Source: Nocardia exalbida NBRC 100660 (GTDB lineage Bacteria; Actinomycetota; Actinomycetes; Mycobacteriales; Mycobacteriaceae). Taken from it: a DNA stretch of 34,118 nt. Below are positions 1 to 10,265 of this stretch, one piece after another (the stretch's first letter is position 1; the number at the start of each line of letters is the position of its first letter). The stretch lies in assembly GCF_000308575.1 (NCBI RefSeq), contig NZ_BAFZ01000044.1, forward strand, positions 1-34,118, read 5' to 3'. Both the position numbers and the translations under genes were made by a program. The notes beneath the pieces are model-generated. The model was not told the origin of the DNA and ran no database searches. It was given only the letters and a program-made list of their open reading frames with translations.

Positions 1-2
1 AC

Positions 3-803
3 GAGTGGGGGCGGCGGCTGGCCGCCGGTCTGGCGAACCCCGTCACCGTGTCGACCACCCGCACCGCCGCCTGGAGCGTCACCGGTGCGGTGTCGGCGCA
101 CGGCGGCGAACAAGACTTCACCGCGGCGGGTCCGCAGGGGGAAATTCCCGTGCGCCTGCGGCTTCCCGGCCACTACAACGTCGCCAACGGCCTGCTCGCG
201 GTGGCGGTGTGCGCCGCGGCGGGCGTCGAGCCGTCGGTCGCGGCGCCCGCGTTGGCGACCGTGGACGTGCCCGGCCGGATGCAGCGGGTGGAGCGCGGGC
301 AGGACTTCCTGGCGATCGTCGACTACGCGCACAAGCCCGCGGCGCTGGAGTCCGTGATCGCCACGCTGCGCGGGCATCTCGCGGCGGATACCGCGGGACG
401 GCTCGCGGTGGTGGTCGGCGCGGGCGGCGATCGGGACGCGGCGAAGCGGCCGCTGATGGGCGCCGCGGGCGCGCGCGGCGCCGACCTGCTGATCGTCACC
501 GACGACAACCCGCGCACCGAGGACCCGGCGGCCATCCGCGCCGCCGTGCGCTCCGGTGCGCTGGAGGTCCCGGCGGCCGAACGCGGTGAGGTGCGGGAGA
601 TCGGTGACCGGGCGGAAGCGATCGCGGCCGCGGTGGCATGGGCGCGCCCCGGTGACGCGGTGCTGATCGCGGGCAAGGGACATGAGGCAGGGCAGGAGAT
701 CCAGGGCGTGAAGCACCCGTTCGACGACCGCGATGTACTCGCGGCCGTCTTGGAAAGACGCAGTCCGCAAGGAAACCACGCGGAGGACTTGACGGTTTCA
801 TGA
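3..803 (+). CDS. murE: UDP-N-acetylmuramoyl-tripeptide synthetase MurE, 3' part
   Basis: This cytoplasmic Mur ligase adds the third residue, expected to be meso-diaminopimelate, to UDP-MurNAc-L-Ala-D-Glu. Only the last 266 codons are present; the frame is open from base 3, so the start and ATP-binding P-loop lie outside the window. The sequence shows the central-to-C-terminal Mur ligase domains. DNPR (fragment residues 168-171, within TDDNPRTED) is the motif typical of DAP-adding MurE enzymes, and GKGHE lies near the end. The usual family length is about 500-530 residues, so roughly half is missing. The stop overlaps the murF start as ATGA, which implies translational coupling. The identification rests on the motifs and the unbroken mur gene order. 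Confidence 0.95.
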   Translation, partial: EWGRRLAAGLANPVTVSTTRTAAWSVTGAVSAHGGEQDFTAAGPQGEIPVRLRLPGHYNVANGLLAVAVCAAAGVEPSVAAPALATVDVPGRMQRVERGQDFLAIVDYAHKPAALESVIATLRGHLAADTAGRLAVVVGAGGDRDAAKRPLMGAAGARGADLLIVTDDNPRTEDPAAIRAAVRSGALEVPAAERGEVREIGDRAEAIAAAVAWARPGDAVLIAGKGHEAGQEIQGVKHPFDDRDVLAAVLERRSPQGNHAEDLTVS

Positions 804-2338
804 TCGAGATGACACTGCGGGACATCGCGGACGTCGTCGGCGGCACGCTGCACGACGTCGCAGACCCGGAGGTGCGAGTGACCGGCGCGGTCGAATTCGA
901 TTCGCGTCGAATCGGTTCCGGCGATCTGTTCCTGGCGCTGCCGGGCGAGCGCTCCGACGGCCACGACTACGCGGAGGCGGCGATCGCCGCGGGTGCGGTG
1001 GCGGTGCTGGCGGCGCGCCCGGTGGGCGTGCCGGCCATCGTGGTCACCCCCGCCCGCGGCGCCGTGCCGTCGAGTTCGGTTGCGCTCAGCCATGATTCGG
1101 ACGGTTCCGGCGCCGCCGTGCTGACCGCCCTCGCCGCGCTGGCCCGCGCCAGCGTGTCGCGTCTGGCCGCCGAGGGCGGACTCACCGTCGTGGGCGTCAC
1201 CGGCTCGTCCGGCAAGACCTCCACCAAGGACCTGCTGGCCGCCGTCCTGGCGCCGCTGGGCACGGTGGTGGCACCGCCGGGTTCGTTCAACAACGAACTC
1301 GGCCACCCGTGGACCGCGTTGCGTGCCGACGCGGCCACCCGTTTCCTGGTGCTCGAGCTGTCCGCGCGCGGGCCGGGGCACATCGCCGCGCTGGCCGAGG
1401 TGGCGCCACCGAGCATCGGGGTGGTGCTCAACGTCGGCACCGCGCATCTGGGCGAGTTCGGCAGCCGCGAGGCGATCGCGAAGACCAAGGGCGAGCTGGT
1501 CGAGGCGTTGCCGCCGACCGGGCTGGCCGTGCTCAACGCCGACGATCCGCAGGTCGCCGCGATGGCCGCGCGCACGTCGGCGCGGGTGGTGACCGTCGGC
1601 CGGGCCGCGAACGCCGAGGTGCGGGCCACCGACATCCGGCTCGACGACCAGGCCAGGGCCGAGTTCACCGTGCACACGCCCGTGGGCAGCGCCCCGGTGC
1701 GCCTGGCCGTGCACGGCGAGCACCAGGTGGGTAACGCGCTGTCGGCGATCGCGGTCGCGCTGGAATGCGGCGCGGACCTCGACACCGTCACCGCGGCGCT
1801 GTCCGGTGCGCGCGCCGCGTCCGCCCGCCGGATGGACGTGCGGACCACCGCGGACGGGATCACGGTGGTCAACGACTCCTACAACGCCAATCCGGATTCG
1901 GTCCGCGCCGCGCTCAAAGCGCTGGTGAGCATGGCCCGCGCGGCAGACACGCCGCGGCGCAGCTGGGCGGTGCTCGGCGAGATGGCCGAGCTCGGCGAGG
2001 AATCCGTCATCGAGCACGACGCCATCGGACGGCTCGCGGTGCGGCTGGACGTCAGCAGGGTGATCGTCGTCGGCACCGGAAGGCCCGCCCGCGCGCTGCA
2101 CCAAGGCGCGGTGATGGAAGGGTCCTGGGGTGAGGAATCGATCCTCGTACCCGACATCGAGGCGGCGATCGCACTGCTGGACAAGGAACTCGCCCCCGGC
2201 GACGTGGTGCTGGTCAAGGCATCGAAGTCGGTCGGCCTCTGGGAGGTCGCCGAGCATCTGACCGACCCGGGCGCTGTGACCGCACGCGGCGGCGCGGCGG
2301 ACAACGGGGCGGGACAGGACACGGAGGCAGCAGGATGA
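800..2338 (+). CDS. murF: UDP-MurNAc-tripeptide--D-Ala-D-Ala ligase MurF
   Basis: MurF attaches D-Ala-D-Ala to UDP-MurNAc-tripeptide with ATP, completing the soluble pentapeptide precursor. The 512-residue protein has an N-terminal substrate domain with [15 protein letters not shown] near residues 35-49. The P-loop [10 protein letters not shown] has its lysine near residue 139, and NNELGHPWT and the C-terminal [10 protein letters not shown] motif follow. Length fits the family. The start ATG lies in an ATGA overlap with the murE stop, and its own stop overlaps mraY in the same way, so murE-murF-mraY look translationally coupled. The C-terminal 25 residues are Ala/Gly-rich and look non-essential. 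Confidence 0.97.
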   Translation: MIEMTLRDIADVVGGTLHDVADPEVRVTGAVEFDSRRIGSGDLFLALPGERSDGHDYAEAAIAAGAVAVLAARPVGVPAIVVTPARGAVPSSSVALSHDSDGSGAAVLTALAALARASVSRLAAEGGLTVVGVTGSSGKTSTKDLLAAVLAPLGTVVAPPGSFNNELGHPWTALRADAATRFLVLELSARGPGHIAALAEVAPPSIGVVLNVGTAHLGEFGSREAIAKTKGELVEALPPTGLAVLNADDPQVAAMAARTSARVVTVGRAANAEVRATDIRLDDQARAEFTVHTPVGSAPVRLAVHGEHQVGNALSAIAVALECGADLDTVTAALSGARAASARRMDVRTTADGITVVNDSYNANPDSVRAALKALVSMARAADTPRRSWAVLGEMAELGEESVIEHDAIGRLAVRLDVSRVIVVGTGRPARALHQGAVMEGSWGEESILVPDIEAAIALLDKELAPGDVVLVKASKSVGLWEVAEHLTDPGAVTARGGAADNGAGQDTEAAG

Positions 2339-3411
2339 GACAGATTCTCTTCGCCGCGGCGATCGCGCTGACGGTCTCGATCCTGCTGACGCCGCTGCTC
2401 ATCCGCTTGTTCGCCAAGCAGGGCTTCGGGCAGGAGATCCGGGTCGACGGTCCCGCCAGCCACCAGGCCAAGCGCGGCACCCCGACGATGGGCGGCGTCG
2501 CCATCCTGGTCGGCATGTGGGCCGGTTACCTCGGCTCCCATCTGATCGGCATCGGCTACGACGCCGATGGGCCGTCGGCGTCGGCGTTGCTGGTGCTCGG
2601 CCTGGCCACGGCCCTGGGCGCGGTGGGTTTCATCGACGACTTCATCAAGATCCGCAAGCAACGCAACCTGGGTCTGACCGCGGCGGGCAAGTATCTCGGC
2701 CAGCTGTCCGCGGCCGTGATCTTCGGCATTCTCGCCTTGCAGTTCCGCGGCGGGAGCGGGCTGACCCCCGCCAGCAGGCACCTGTCCTACGTGCGCGACA
2801 TCAGCACGGTGACCATGGGCGTGGTCGTGTTCCTGGTCTTCGTCTGCTTCGTGGTCGTCGCCTGGTCGAACGCGGTGAACCTCACCGACGGACTCGACGG
2901 GCTGGCCGCCGGATCGATGAGCCTGGTGCTGGGCGGCTACGTGATCATCACGTTCTGGCAGTACTACCACGCCTGCGAGACCAAGCCCGAGACCGGCTGC
3001 TACAACGTGCGCGATCCGCTGGACCTCGCCCTGGTCTGCGCCGCGGGCGCGGCGGCGTGCGTCGGCTTCCTGTGGTGGAACGCCGCCCCCGCCAAGATCT
3101 TCATGGGCGACACCGGTTCGCTCGCGCTCGGCGGCCTGCTGGCGGGCCTGTCCATCACCACCCGCACCGAGCTGCTGATGATCGTGATCGGCGCGCTGTT
3201 CGTCGCCGAGACCGCCTCGGTGGTGTTGCAGGTCGCGGTCTTCCGCACAACGCGCAACCGGTTGTTCAAGATGGCGCCGTTCCACCATCACTTCGAGCTC
3301 AGCAAATGGGCCGAGACGACGGTGATCATCAGGTTCTGGCTCCTGGCCGCGATGGCCTCCGCCGTCGGGCTCGGGCTGTTCTACAGCGAATACCTCTCCG
3401 CGGTCGGGTGA
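2335..3411 (+). CDS. mraY: Phospho-MurNAc-pentapeptide transferase MraY
   Basis: MraY is an integral membrane enzyme that transfers phospho-MurNAc-pentapeptide from UDP to undecaprenyl (in this group decaprenyl) phosphate, making lipid I. The 358 residues contain about ten hydrophobic segments. Family signatures are visible: [10 protein letters not shown] near residue 46, FIDDFIK near 102, [13 protein letters not shown] near 180 with the conserved Asp residues, [12 protein letters not shown] near 258, and the HHHFEL loop near 320. The ATG overlaps the murF stop (ATGA). MurD begins at or just after the mraY stop. Confidence 0.97.
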   Translation: MRQILFAAAIALTVSILLTPLLIRLFAKQGFGQEIRVDGPASHQAKRGTPTMGGVAILVGMWAGYLGSHLIGIGYDADGPSASALLVLGLATALGAVGFIDDFIKIRKQRNLGLTAAGKYLGQLSAAVIFGILALQFRGGSGLTPASRHLSYVRDISTVTMGVVVFLVFVCFVVVAWSNAVNLTDGLDGLAAGSMSLVLGGYVIITFWQYYHACETKPETGCYNVRDPLDLALVCAAGAAACVGFLWWNAAPAKIFMGDTGSLALGGLLAGLSITTRTELLMIVIGALFVAETASVVLQVAVFRTTRNRLFKMAPFHHHFELSKWAETTVIIRFWLLAAMASAVGLGLFYSEYLSAVG

Positions 3412-3416
3412 ACGAG

Positions 3417-4916
3417 ATGGTCGAACATTCTCCGCGGGCTTTGCGCTCACCCGGACCCATGCTGGAATTCCTGCGCGGCCGCGACGTCCTGGTCGCGGGC
3501 TGGGGAGTCTCGGGACGCTCGCTGGTGGAACCGCTGCGCGACATCGGCGCGCGTCCGGTGGTCACCGACGGCGGCGCCGCCGCCCTGGCCGAGGCGGCCG
3601 GACTCGGGCTGGACGTGGCCACCGCCGCGGAGCTGGAGAACACCGACTGGAGCCGGTTCGCGCTGGTGATCACCAGCCCGGGCTGGCGGCCGGACTCGCC
3701 GGTGCTGGCTTCGGCCGTCTCCGAGGGCACGCCGGTGTGGGGTGACGTGGAGTTCGCCTGGTGGGTCGACCAGGCCAGGATCTACGGCCCGGTGCGCAAA
3801 TGGCTGGTCGTCACGGGTACCAACGGCAAGACCACCACGACCCAGATGACCCACGCCATCCTGCGCGCCGCCGGTATCGCCAGCGTCGCCTGCGGCAACA
3901 TCGGCCTTCCCATCCTGGACGCGTTGCGGCGCAACCCCGGTCCGCAGGTGCTGGCGGTCGAGCTGTCGTCGTTCCAGCTGCACTGGGCGCCGTCGGTGCG
4001 CCCGGAGGCGGGCGTGGTGCTCAACGTGGCCGAGGATCACCTGGATTGGCACGGCGGCCTGGACGCCTACGCCGCCGCCAAGGCCAGGGCGCTGGTCGGC
4101 CGGGTCGGTGTGGTCGGCCTGGACGATCCGGTCGCGGCTTCGCTGGCGCGCAAGTCCAAGGCGCGCCGGACCGTTGGTTTCCGGGTCGGGGTGCCCGCCG
4201 ACGGTGAACTGGGCGTGGTCGACGGCAAGTTGCTCGACCGCGCGTTCACCAAGGCCGCGATCCTGGCCGAGGTGGGCGACATCAGCCCGCCCGGTCCCGC
4301 CGGCGTCGCCGACGCACTCGCCGCCTCCGCGCTGACCAGGGCGATCGATATCGCGCCGCAGTTCGTCCGGGAAGGCTTGATCGAGCACAAGGTCGGCCCG
4401 CACCGTGCCGCGTTCGTGCGCGAGCTGGCCGGCGTCGAGTTCATCGACGACTCGAAGGCCACCAATCCGCATGCCGCGCGCTGCTCGATCCTGGCGCATC
4501 CGCAGGTGGTCTGGGTGGCGGGCGGCCAGCTGAAGGGCGCGCACGTCGAGGACCTCGTCGAGGAGGTCGCCGACCGCCTGGTCGCGGCCGTGCTGATCGG
4601 CGCCGACGCGCCGGTGATCGCGGCCGCGTTGGCGCGACACGCGCCCGAGGTCCCGGTGGTCGAGCTGATCGCGGGAGACGATGCAGGGATGGGTGACGAA
4701 GCGTCGAGAACCGCCGCGGCCGACGCCGTCATGGCGCGCGCCGTGCGAGCGGCCGCCGGGTTCGCCCGCCGCGGCGACACCGTGCTGCTGGCTCCGGCCG
4801 CCGCGTCGCTGGACATGTTCGCCGATTACACCCACCGGGGTCGCAGCTTCGCCGCGGCGGTGCACACCCTGGAAGAACGCGACCTGGGAACCACCGACAT
4901 CGGAGGTTTGCGGTGA
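3417..4916 (+). CDS. murD: UDP-MurNAc-L-alanine--D-glutamate ligase MurD
   Basis: MurD adds D-Glu to UDP-MurNAc-L-Ala in the cytoplasm. Motifs in order are GWGVSG (N-terminal Rossmann region), GTNGKTTTTQ with the P-loop lysine near residue 138, ELSSFQL, NVAEDHLDWHG, DDSKATNPHAA and LAPAAASLDMF at the C-terminus (many family members read SPACASFDMF there). The frame stays open far upstream inside mraY, so the start is a choice. ATG 3417 follows a GGGTGA stretch by six bases. GTG 3408, in a GTGA overlap with the mraY stop, is an equally reasonable start and adds three residues. About 499 residues, normal for actinobacterial MurD. Confidence 0.95.
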   Translation: MVEHSPRALRSPGPMLEFLRGRDVLVAGWGVSGRSLVEPLRDIGARPVVTDGGAAALAEAAGLGLDVATAAELENTDWSRFALVITSPGWRPDSPVLASAVSEGTPVWGDVEFAWWVDQARIYGPVRKWLVVTGTNGKTTTTQMTHAILRAAGIASVACGNIGLPILDALRRNPGPQVLAVELSSFQLHWAPSVRPEAGVVLNVAEDHLDWHGGLDAYAAAKARALVGRVGVVGLDDPVAASLARKSKARRTVGFRVGVPADGELGVVDGKLLDRAFTKAAILAEVGDISPPGPAGVADALAASALTRAIDIAPQFVREGLIEHKVGPHRAAFVRELAGVEFIDDSKATNPHAARCSILAHPQVVWVAGGQLKGAHVEDLVEEVADRLVAAVLIGADAPVIAAALARHAPEVPVVELIAGDDAGMGDEASRTAAADAVMARAVRAAAGFARRGDTVLLAPAAASLDMFADYTHRGRSFAAAVHTLEERDLGTTDIGGLR

Positions 4917-5074
4917 CTGCCGACCGGGGCGGGTGTGATCCGGACGCCCACTCCGGTCGGTCGAACCACCTTCGCGGACCGGCGGGCCCGCCGCCGCATC
5001 GCTTTCGGCGCCGAGATACCTCGGCGCCGAACCGGTTACGGCCGAGAGTGAACCGGGGGGCGCATGGTGCGTAA
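4913..5074 (+). CDS. Small overlapping reading frame between murD and ftsW (53 codons)
   Basis: The GTG at 4913 overlaps the murD stop as GTGA. It has the best ribosome binding site in this part of the operon: GGAGG at 4902-4906, six bases upstream. The frame runs 53 codons and stops with TAA at 5072-5074, eleven bases inside ftsW but in another frame. The product would be polar, rich in Arg, Pro and Gly, with one Cys and no hydrophobic segment; I recognise no family. It may be a coupling frame that carries ribosomes from murD to ftsW, the out-of-frame remnant of a longer FtsW N-terminus, or chance. It is reported because of its start and stop geometry, not its sequence. Confidence 0.35.
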   Translation: MTADRGGCDPDAHSGRSNHLRGPAGPPPHRFRRRDTSAPNRLRPRVNRGAHGA

Positions 5075-6560
5075 AGGTAGCGGCGCGCGGTCCGCAGCGA
5101 AAGCAGGTACCCAGAAGACCGGCGCGCAGCCACAGCGGAGCCGGGCGTCGGGTATGGGGCCCGCGGCGTGGCTGGCACGCCCGCTCGCGTCGTTCCACCT
5201 CGTCGTTACCATCGCGACCCTGCTGACCGCCCTGGGACTCGTCATGGTCCTGTCGGCGTCCGGAGTCGTGGAATACGCGGAAGGCGGGTCGGCGTATTCG
5301 CTGTTCATCCAGCAGACCCTGTTCGCGGCGATCGGCGCCGTCCTGTTCTATCTGGCCCTGCGGGTTCCGCTGCGCCTGTTACGCCAAGCGTCGTTCCCGC
5401 TGTTCGCGATGTCGGTGCTGGCGCTGGTGCTCGTCCTCGTTCCCGGTATCGGCACCCGCGTGCAGGGCGCCCGCCGGTGGCTGATCCTCGGCCCGGTCTC
5501 GGTGCAGCCGTCCGAAGTCGTCAAGGTGACGCTGATCGTCTGGGGCGCTCACCTGCTGGTTTCCCGGCGGGCGATCGGTTCGGGTCTGCGCGACATCCTG
5601 GTTCCGCTCGTCCCGGCGGGCGTGCTGGTGTGTCTGCTGATCGTGGTCCAGCCGAACCTCAGCACCACGGTCGCGGTCGGGATCATCCTCGGCGCCCTGC
5701 TGTGGTTCGGCGGCCTTCCGGTCCGGTTGTTCGTGACGATCGCGGTCTCCGGCGTCGTGGCCGCGGGCGTGCTCGCGATGTCCGCCGGATACCGGTCGAA
5801 TCGGGTCCGGTCCTTCTTCAACCCGGGTTCCGATCCGCAAGGCGACAATTACCAAGCCCGGCAAGCCCTGTATTCCCTGGCCGACGGGGGGATCTGGGGC
5901 AGAGGACTGGGGCAGAGCCGGGCCAAGTGGAGCTACTTGCCGAACGCGCACAACGACTTCATCTTCGCGATCATCGGCGAAGAACTGGGCTTCCTCGGCT
6001 GCGCGCTGGTGCTCGGACTGTTCGCCTTGTTCGTCTACACGGGCCTGCGCATCGCCAGCCGGTCGGCGGATCCGTTCCTGCAACTGCTGACCGCCGCCGC
6101 GACGACGTGGATCGCCGGGCAAGCCATGATCAACATCGGGTACGTGGTGGGTCTGCTGCCGGTCACCGGACTGCAGCTGCCGCTGGTGTCGGCCGGTGGC
6201 TCATCGCTCGCGATCACTTTGCTCATGTTCGGGCTCATCGCGAACGCCGCTCGACACGAGCCGGAGGCCGTCGCGGCGCTGCACGCCGGACAGGACGGTC
6301 GTTTCAGTAGGCTGTTGCGGTTGCCCAAACCCGAGGTGTACGCACCGGCCCGGGCGAGTTCGGCCCGCCGCGGCCGGGCGCCCAGGCAGGCCGACCGCGG
6401 ACCGTCCGCGCTTCCGCGGGGGCGGGGCGGGCGGTACAGCGCGGAACCGCCGCGGCGCCGGTCGCCGGAGAGCCGCGGCACCAGCTCGGCGCGTGCCACC
6501 AGGGCTTGGGAACCCAGTTATCCGGTCAATCACGCAAGAGAACGGGGAAGATCTAGGTGA
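5064..6560 (+). CDS. ftsW: SEDS-family lipid II polymerase FtsW
   Basis: FtsW is a polytopic membrane glycosyltransferase of the SEDS family that polymerises lipid II at the septum with its partner class B PBP. The 498-residue protein has a basic N-terminal tail of about 45 residues, then about ten membrane segments starting at [12 protein letters not shown]. Family motifs include QPSEVVK near residue 150, [19 protein letters not shown] near 292 and the last-helix PLVSAGGSS. The C-terminal ~90 residues are an Arg/Pro/Ser-rich cytoplasmic tail, as in mycobacteria. ATG 5064 follows a G-run (5055-5060). A 147-base gap from murD is unusual for this otherwise overlapping operon. The stop overlaps murG (GTGA). 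Confidence 0.95.
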   Translation: MVRKGSGARSAAKAGTQKTGAQPQRSRASGMGPAAWLARPLASFHLVVTIATLLTALGLVMVLSASGVVEYAEGGSAYSLFIQQTLFAAIGAVLFYLALRVPLRLLRQASFPLFAMSVLALVLVLVPGIGTRVQGARRWLILGPVSVQPSEVVKVTLIVWGAHLLVSRRAIGSGLRDILVPLVPAGVLVCLLIVVQPNLSTTVAVGIILGALLWFGGLPVRLFVTIAVSGVVAAGVLAMSAGYRSNRVRSFFNPGSDPQGDNYQARQALYSLADGGIWGRGLGQSRAKWSYLPNAHNDFIFAIIGEELGFLGCALVLGLFALFVYTGLRIASRSADPFLQLLTAAATTWIAGQAMINIGYVVGLLPVTGLQLPLVSAGGSSLAITLLMFGLIANAARHEPEAVAALHAGQDGRFSRLLRLPKPEVYAPARASSARRGRAPRQADRGPSALPRGRGGRYSAEPPRRRSPESRGTSSARATRAWEPSYPVNHARERGRSR

Positions 6561-7663
6561 TCTCGGTAATCGTCGCGGGCGGCGGCACGGCGGGCCACAT
6601 CGAACCGGCACTGGCGGTGGCGGACGCGTTGCGGCGGCTCGACGATTCGATCCGGGTGACGGCACTGGGCACCGAACGTGGGCTGGAGACCCGCTTGGTC
6701 CCCGAACGCGGCTATCCGCTCGAGCTCATCCCTCCGGTCCCGCTGCCGCGTAAACCCACCGCCGATTTGCTTCGGTTGCCCGGCCGGGTACGCGCCTCGG
6801 TGGCCGCGACCCGGGCGGTCATCGACGCGGTCGAGGCCGACGTGATCATCGGATTCGGCGGCTACGTGGCGCTGCCGGCGTATCTCGCCGCGGGCGCGGG
6901 CGTGCTGCGGCGCAGGCGGCCGGTTCCGGTGGTGGTGCATGAGGCGAATGCCAAGGCCGGTATCGCGAACAAGGTCGGCGCCCGCCGCGCCGCGCGGGTG
7001 CTGGCGGCGGTCCCGGACTCGGGTTTGCCCAACGCGCGCGTGGTCGGCATCCCCGTGCGGGAATCGATCACCGGATTGGACCGCGCCGCATTGCGAGCCG
7101 AGGCGCGGGCGCACTTCGGCCTGCCGGCCGAAGGACCGGTGCTGCTGGTCTTCGGCGGTTCGCAGGGCGCGCGAACTCTGAACGAGGCGGTCTCCGGCGC
7201 CGCGCCCCAGCTCGCCGCCGCGGGCATCTCGGTGCTGCACGCGCACGGCCCCAAGAACACGCTGGAGGTGGACGAATCGGCCGGTGCGGACGGTGTCCGG
7301 TACGCGGCGGTGCCGTACCTGTCCCGGATGGACCTCGCCTACGCCGCCGCTGACGCGGTGGTCTGCCGATCGGGCGCGATGACGGTCGCGGAGGTCTCCG
7401 CGGTGGGGCTGCCCGCGTTCTACGTGCCGCTGCCGCACGGCAACGGGGAGCAGGAACTCAACGCCCGGCCCGTGGTGCGCCAGGGCGGTGGCAGAATTGT
7501 CCCCGATTCCGAGTTGACGCCGAAGTACGTGATCGATGAGGTGATTCCGCTGCTCATGGACCCCGCACGGCTGATCGAGATGGGCCGGGCCGCCGCAGGC
7601 GCCGGGCACCGCGACGCCGCCGACGAGGTGGCGCGGATCGCGATGGAGGTGGCGCGCCGATGA
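6557..7663 (+). CDS. murG: Undecaprenyl-PP-MurNAc-pentapeptide GlcNAc transferase MurG
   Basis: MurG adds GlcNAc from UDP-GlcNAc to lipid I on the inner face of the membrane, producing lipid II. The 368-residue GT-B fold shows [12 protein letters not shown] at residues 7-18, [11 protein letters not shown] near 98, HEANAKAG near 128 (typically HEQNAxxG), [11 protein letters not shown] near 198 and [15 protein letters not shown] near 275, the UDP-GlcNAc binding region. The start is a GTG in a GTGA overlap with ftsW, and the [14 protein letters not shown] start matches the family N-terminus. The stop overlaps murC (ATGA). Confidence 0.97.
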   Translation: MISVIVAGGGTAGHIEPALAVADALRRLDDSIRVTALGTERGLETRLVPERGYPLELIPPVPLPRKPTADLLRLPGRVRASVAATRAVIDAVEADVIIGFGGYVALPAYLAAGAGVLRRRRPVPVVVHEANAKAGIANKVGARRAARVLAAVPDSGLPNARVVGIPVRESITGLDRAALRAEARAHFGLPAEGPVLLVFGGSQGARTLNEAVSGAAPQLAAAGISVLHAHGPKNTLEVDESAGADGVRYAAVPYLSRMDLAYAAADAVVCRSGAMTVAEVSAVGLPAFYVPLPHGNGEQELNARPVVRQGGGRIVPDSELTPKYVIDEVIPLLMDPARLIEMGRAAAGAGHRDAADEVARIAMEVARR

Positions 7664-9183
7664 GCGACACCACCGCCGACCAGGCCACGCCGGACGCTGT
7701 CACCGAACGCACAGCTCTGCCCCCGGAGCTGGAACGCGTGCACATGGTCGGCATCGGCGGGGCCGGGATGTCCGGTATCGCGCGGATCCTGCTCGCCCGC
7801 GGCGGCTCGGTATCGGGATCGGACGCCAAGGAGAGCCGTGGCGTGCTCGCGCTGCGCGCGCGCGGCGCGCAGGTGCGGATCGGGCACGACGCCACCGCCT
7901 TGGACCTGCTACCCGGCGGCCCGACCGCCGTGGTCACCACGTACGCGGCCATTCCGAAGACCAATCCGGAACTGGTCGAGGCCAACCGGCGCGAGATCCC
8001 GGTGCTACTGCGCCCCACCGTGCTGGCGTCGCTGATGCGAGGGCATCGCACCCTGCTCGTCTCCGGCACGCACGGCAAGACCTCCACCACCTCGATGCTC
8101 ATCGTGTCCTTGCAGCACTGCGGGGTCGACCCGTCGTTCGCGGTGGGCGGTGAGCTGAACGAGGCGGGCACCAACGCCCATCACGGCACCGGCGACATCT
8201 TCGTGGCCGAGGCCGACGAGAGCGACGGCTCGCTGCTGCAATACGACCCGGACGTCGCCGTGGTCACCAACATCGAGTCCGATCACCTGGATTTCTTCGG
8301 CTCCGACGAGGCCTATGTTCAGGTCTTCGACGACTTCGCCGACCGGCTCGCCGCGGGCGGCCTGCTGGTGGTGTGCCTGGACGATCCCGGCTCGCGGGCG
8401 CTGGCCGAGCGGGTCGGCGAGCGCTTGGCCGAGCGGAACGTCCAGGTCCTCGGCTACGGCTCCGGCGACCTCGCGGACGCGCCGGTCCCGGTGGGCGCCC
8501 GGCTGCACAGCTGGGAGCCGCGCGACGTCGGCGGCATCGCGCAGTTCCAGCTCGCCGACGAGGCCGCGCCGCGCGCGTTGCGCCTGGCGGTGCCGGGCAG
8601 GCACATGGCGCTCAACGCGCTCGGCGCCCTGCTCGCCGCCAGGGCCGCCGGCGCCGAGGTGGGGGAGATCATCCAGGGCCTGGAGGGGTTCGGGGGTGTG
8701 CATCGACGGTTCCAGTTCGCCGGGCGGGAGAACGGCGTGCGGGTGTTCGACGACTACGCCCATCACCCCACCGAGGTCCGCGCGGTGCTCGGCGCCGCCG
8801 CCGAACTGGTCCAGCAGGAGGCGCGCGACGGCGCCCGGTCCAGGCAGGGCCGGGTGATCGTGGTCTTCCAGCCGCACCTCTACAGCCGGACGGCGACCTT
8901 CGCGCAGGACTTCGGCGCCGCGCTCAGCCTGGCCGACGAGGTCGTCGTGCTCGACGTCTACGGCGCGCGGGAGAAGCCGCTGCCCGGCGTGAACGGTGCG
9001 CTGGTCGCGCAGTCGGTGACGAAACCGGTGCACTACCAGCCGGATATGTCCCGGGTCGGGCGCCAGGTCGCGGGGCTGGCGTTGCCGGGCGACGTGGTGA
9101 TCACCATGGGCGCCGGTGACGTCACGATGCTGGGCAGCCAGATTCTCGACGGATTACGGGCGCGTCCCCAGCACGGACGGTGA
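7660..9183 (+). CDS. murC: UDP-N-acetylmuramate--L-alanine ligase MurC
   Basis: MurC adds L-Ala to UDP-MurNAc, the first peptide step of peptidoglycan precursor synthesis. The 507-residue protein carries [13 protein letters not shown] (residues 28-40), the P-loop [10 protein letters not shown] (Lys near 140), [33 protein letters not shown] and FQPHLYSRT, in the expected order. The start ATG lies in an ATGA overlap with the murG stop. The first ~25 residues, before the Rossmann motif, are polar and variable. FtsQ begins six bases after the stop. Confidence 0.97.
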   Translation: MSDTTADQATPDAVTERTALPPELERVHMVGIGGAGMSGIARILLARGGSVSGSDAKESRGVLALRARGAQVRIGHDATALDLLPGGPTAVVTTYAAIPKTNPELVEANRREIPVLLRPTVLASLMRGHRTLLVSGTHGKTSTTSMLIVSLQHCGVDPSFAVGGELNEAGTNAHHGTGDIFVAEADESDGSLLQYDPDVAVVTNIESDHLDFFGSDEAYVQVFDDFADRLAAGGLLVVCLDDPGSRALAERVGERLAERNVQVLGYGSGDLADAPVPVGARLHSWEPRDVGGIAQFQLADEAAPRALRLAVPGRHMALNALGALLAARAAGAEVGEIIQGLEGFGGVHRRFQFAGRENGVRVFDDYAHHPTEVRAVLGAAAELVQQEARDGARSRQGRVIVVFQPHLYSRTATFAQDFGAALSLADEVVVLDVYGAREKPLPGVNGALVAQSVTKPVHYQPDMSRVGRQVAGLALPGDVVITMGAGDVTMLGSQILDGLRARPQHGR

Positions 9184-9189
9184 CCCGGC

Positions 9190-9912
9190 GTGCGCGGGGT
9201 CGACTCGGCGCGCGCGGCCGGGCGCCGCGCGGGTGATCGGTTCGGCGAGATCGAATGGCGCCGGATTCGCCTGTGGGGATTGCTGAGCGTGTGCGTTCTT
9301 GCAGTGCTCTGTGTCATCGCCTGGTTCACCCCGGCGCTCTCGGTACGCACCGTGCGGATCGAGGGGGCGGTGGCGGTCCCCGAGCAACAGGTGCGGGATC
9401 TGCTCGAAATTCCCTCCGGCCGCTCGATGCTGCGAATCGACACCAATGCCGTCGCCCGGCGGGTGGTGAGCATTCCGAAGGTGCGCTCGGCACGGGTGCA
9501 ACGGATATTTCCGTCCACCGTCCGGGTGACCGTGGTCGAGCGCGCCGCGGTGTTGTACTACGACACCCCGCAAGGCGCGCACCTGCTGGACGCCGACGGC
9601 GTCGAATTCGCGGTCGAGCCCGCGCCGATCGGCGTGCCGAAGTTGGTCACCGGCCATCCCGGCGCCGCCGATCCGGTGACCGGTGCGGCGGTCGCGATAC
9701 TCGCCATCGTGCCGCCTGCGCTGGCAGTTCAGGTGAGCGAGGTTGCGGCCCGGTCCATTTCGGATATTTCGCTGAATCTGAAGGACGGCCGCACGGTACT
9801 CTGGGGCGGGAGCGACGACGCCGAGCGAAAGGCGGCGGTGGTGTTGCCGTTGTTGACGCGCCCCGGAACGGTGTTCGATGTGTCGAGTCCCAATCTGGTC
9901 ACGGTAAAGTGA
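9190..9912 (+). CDS. ftsQ: Cell division protein FtsQ
   Basis: FtsQ is a bitopic divisome protein that links early FtsZ-associated components to the septal synthases. The 240 residues comprise a short cytoplasmic arm with many Arg, one membrane segment at about residues 27-46, a POTRA domain at about 50-120 (SVRTVRIEGAVAVPEQQV ... PSTVRVTVVERA) and a beta-domain with LLDADGVEF. It is shorter than the ~310-residue mycobacterial protein because the cytoplasmic arm is short. The start is GTG 9190, six bases after murC and in the same frame. The 353-base gap that follows separates it from ftsZ. Confidence 0.93.
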   Translation: MRGVDSARAAGRRAGDRFGEIEWRRIRLWGLLSVCVLAVLCVIAWFTPALSVRTVRIEGAVAVPEQQVRDLLEIPSGRSMLRIDTNAVARRVVSIPKVRSARVQRIFPSTVRVTVVERAAVLYYDTPQGAHLLDADGVEFAVEPAPIGVPKLVTGHPGAADPVTGAAVAILAIVPPALAVQVSEVAARSISDISLNLKDGRTVLWGGSDDAERKAAVVLPLLTRPGTVFDVSSPNLVTVK

Positions 9913-10265
9913 TCCACACCCATTGCGCCCAGGTAATTTTCAGCGGTCCGGAAGTGATTCCGGCGCCGAGAAGGGGGCCGGGGGGCAACCGTTCACCATA
10001 CGACGTGTGGAGCGGCGAGGCGAGCGGGATCACGCAAGATTCTGGCTCTCGTTTCGGCGCGCCTGCGCGCGTATCGCGTCGGCTGCGAATAGCGTTCCGC
10101 AACAGTCGGATACTTGACATAACGCTAACCCTATGGTTGAGCTTTAGAGTTTGCCCGAGCCGCGGTTCGCTCTTCGTAGCGACCCGACCTCCGGACCGGG
10201 CCCACAAAGCGGTGTGCCGAGAGTCCGGAAACGACAGGCTTTAGATCGAAGGAAGGCGAGAGCCC
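9913..10265 (+). promoter_or_regulatory. ftsQ-ftsZ intergenic promoter region
   Basis: This is the longest gap inside the division cluster; I see no gene in it. At 10114-10119 there is a perfect TTGACA. The following stretch carries the short inverted repeat AACC-CTAT-GGTT (10127-10138) inside a larger imperfect dyad (about 10124-10152, CTAACCCTA against TTTAGAGTTTG). TAGAGT at 10145-10150 fits an actinobacterial -10 box, but the 25-base distance to TTGACA is too long, so they may belong to different promoters or to a regulator site. A purine-rich ribosome site (GAAGGAAGGCGAG, ~10247-10259) precedes the ftsZ ATG. A dedicated ftsZ promoter here is inference. Confidence 0.45.

Noticed and set aside
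323..2257. A 644-codon minus-strand open frame opposite murE and murF
   Set aside because: It has the Arg/His/Gly-rich composition typical of antisense frames in GC-rich genes, no recognisable domain, and overlaps two certain genes.
2517..3416. Upstream extension of the murD frame through mraY, giving a 799-codon protein
   Set aside because: The extension is the out-of-frame reading of mraY. MurD family members start near residue 1 of the 3417 start, and a MraY-overlapping fusion has no support.
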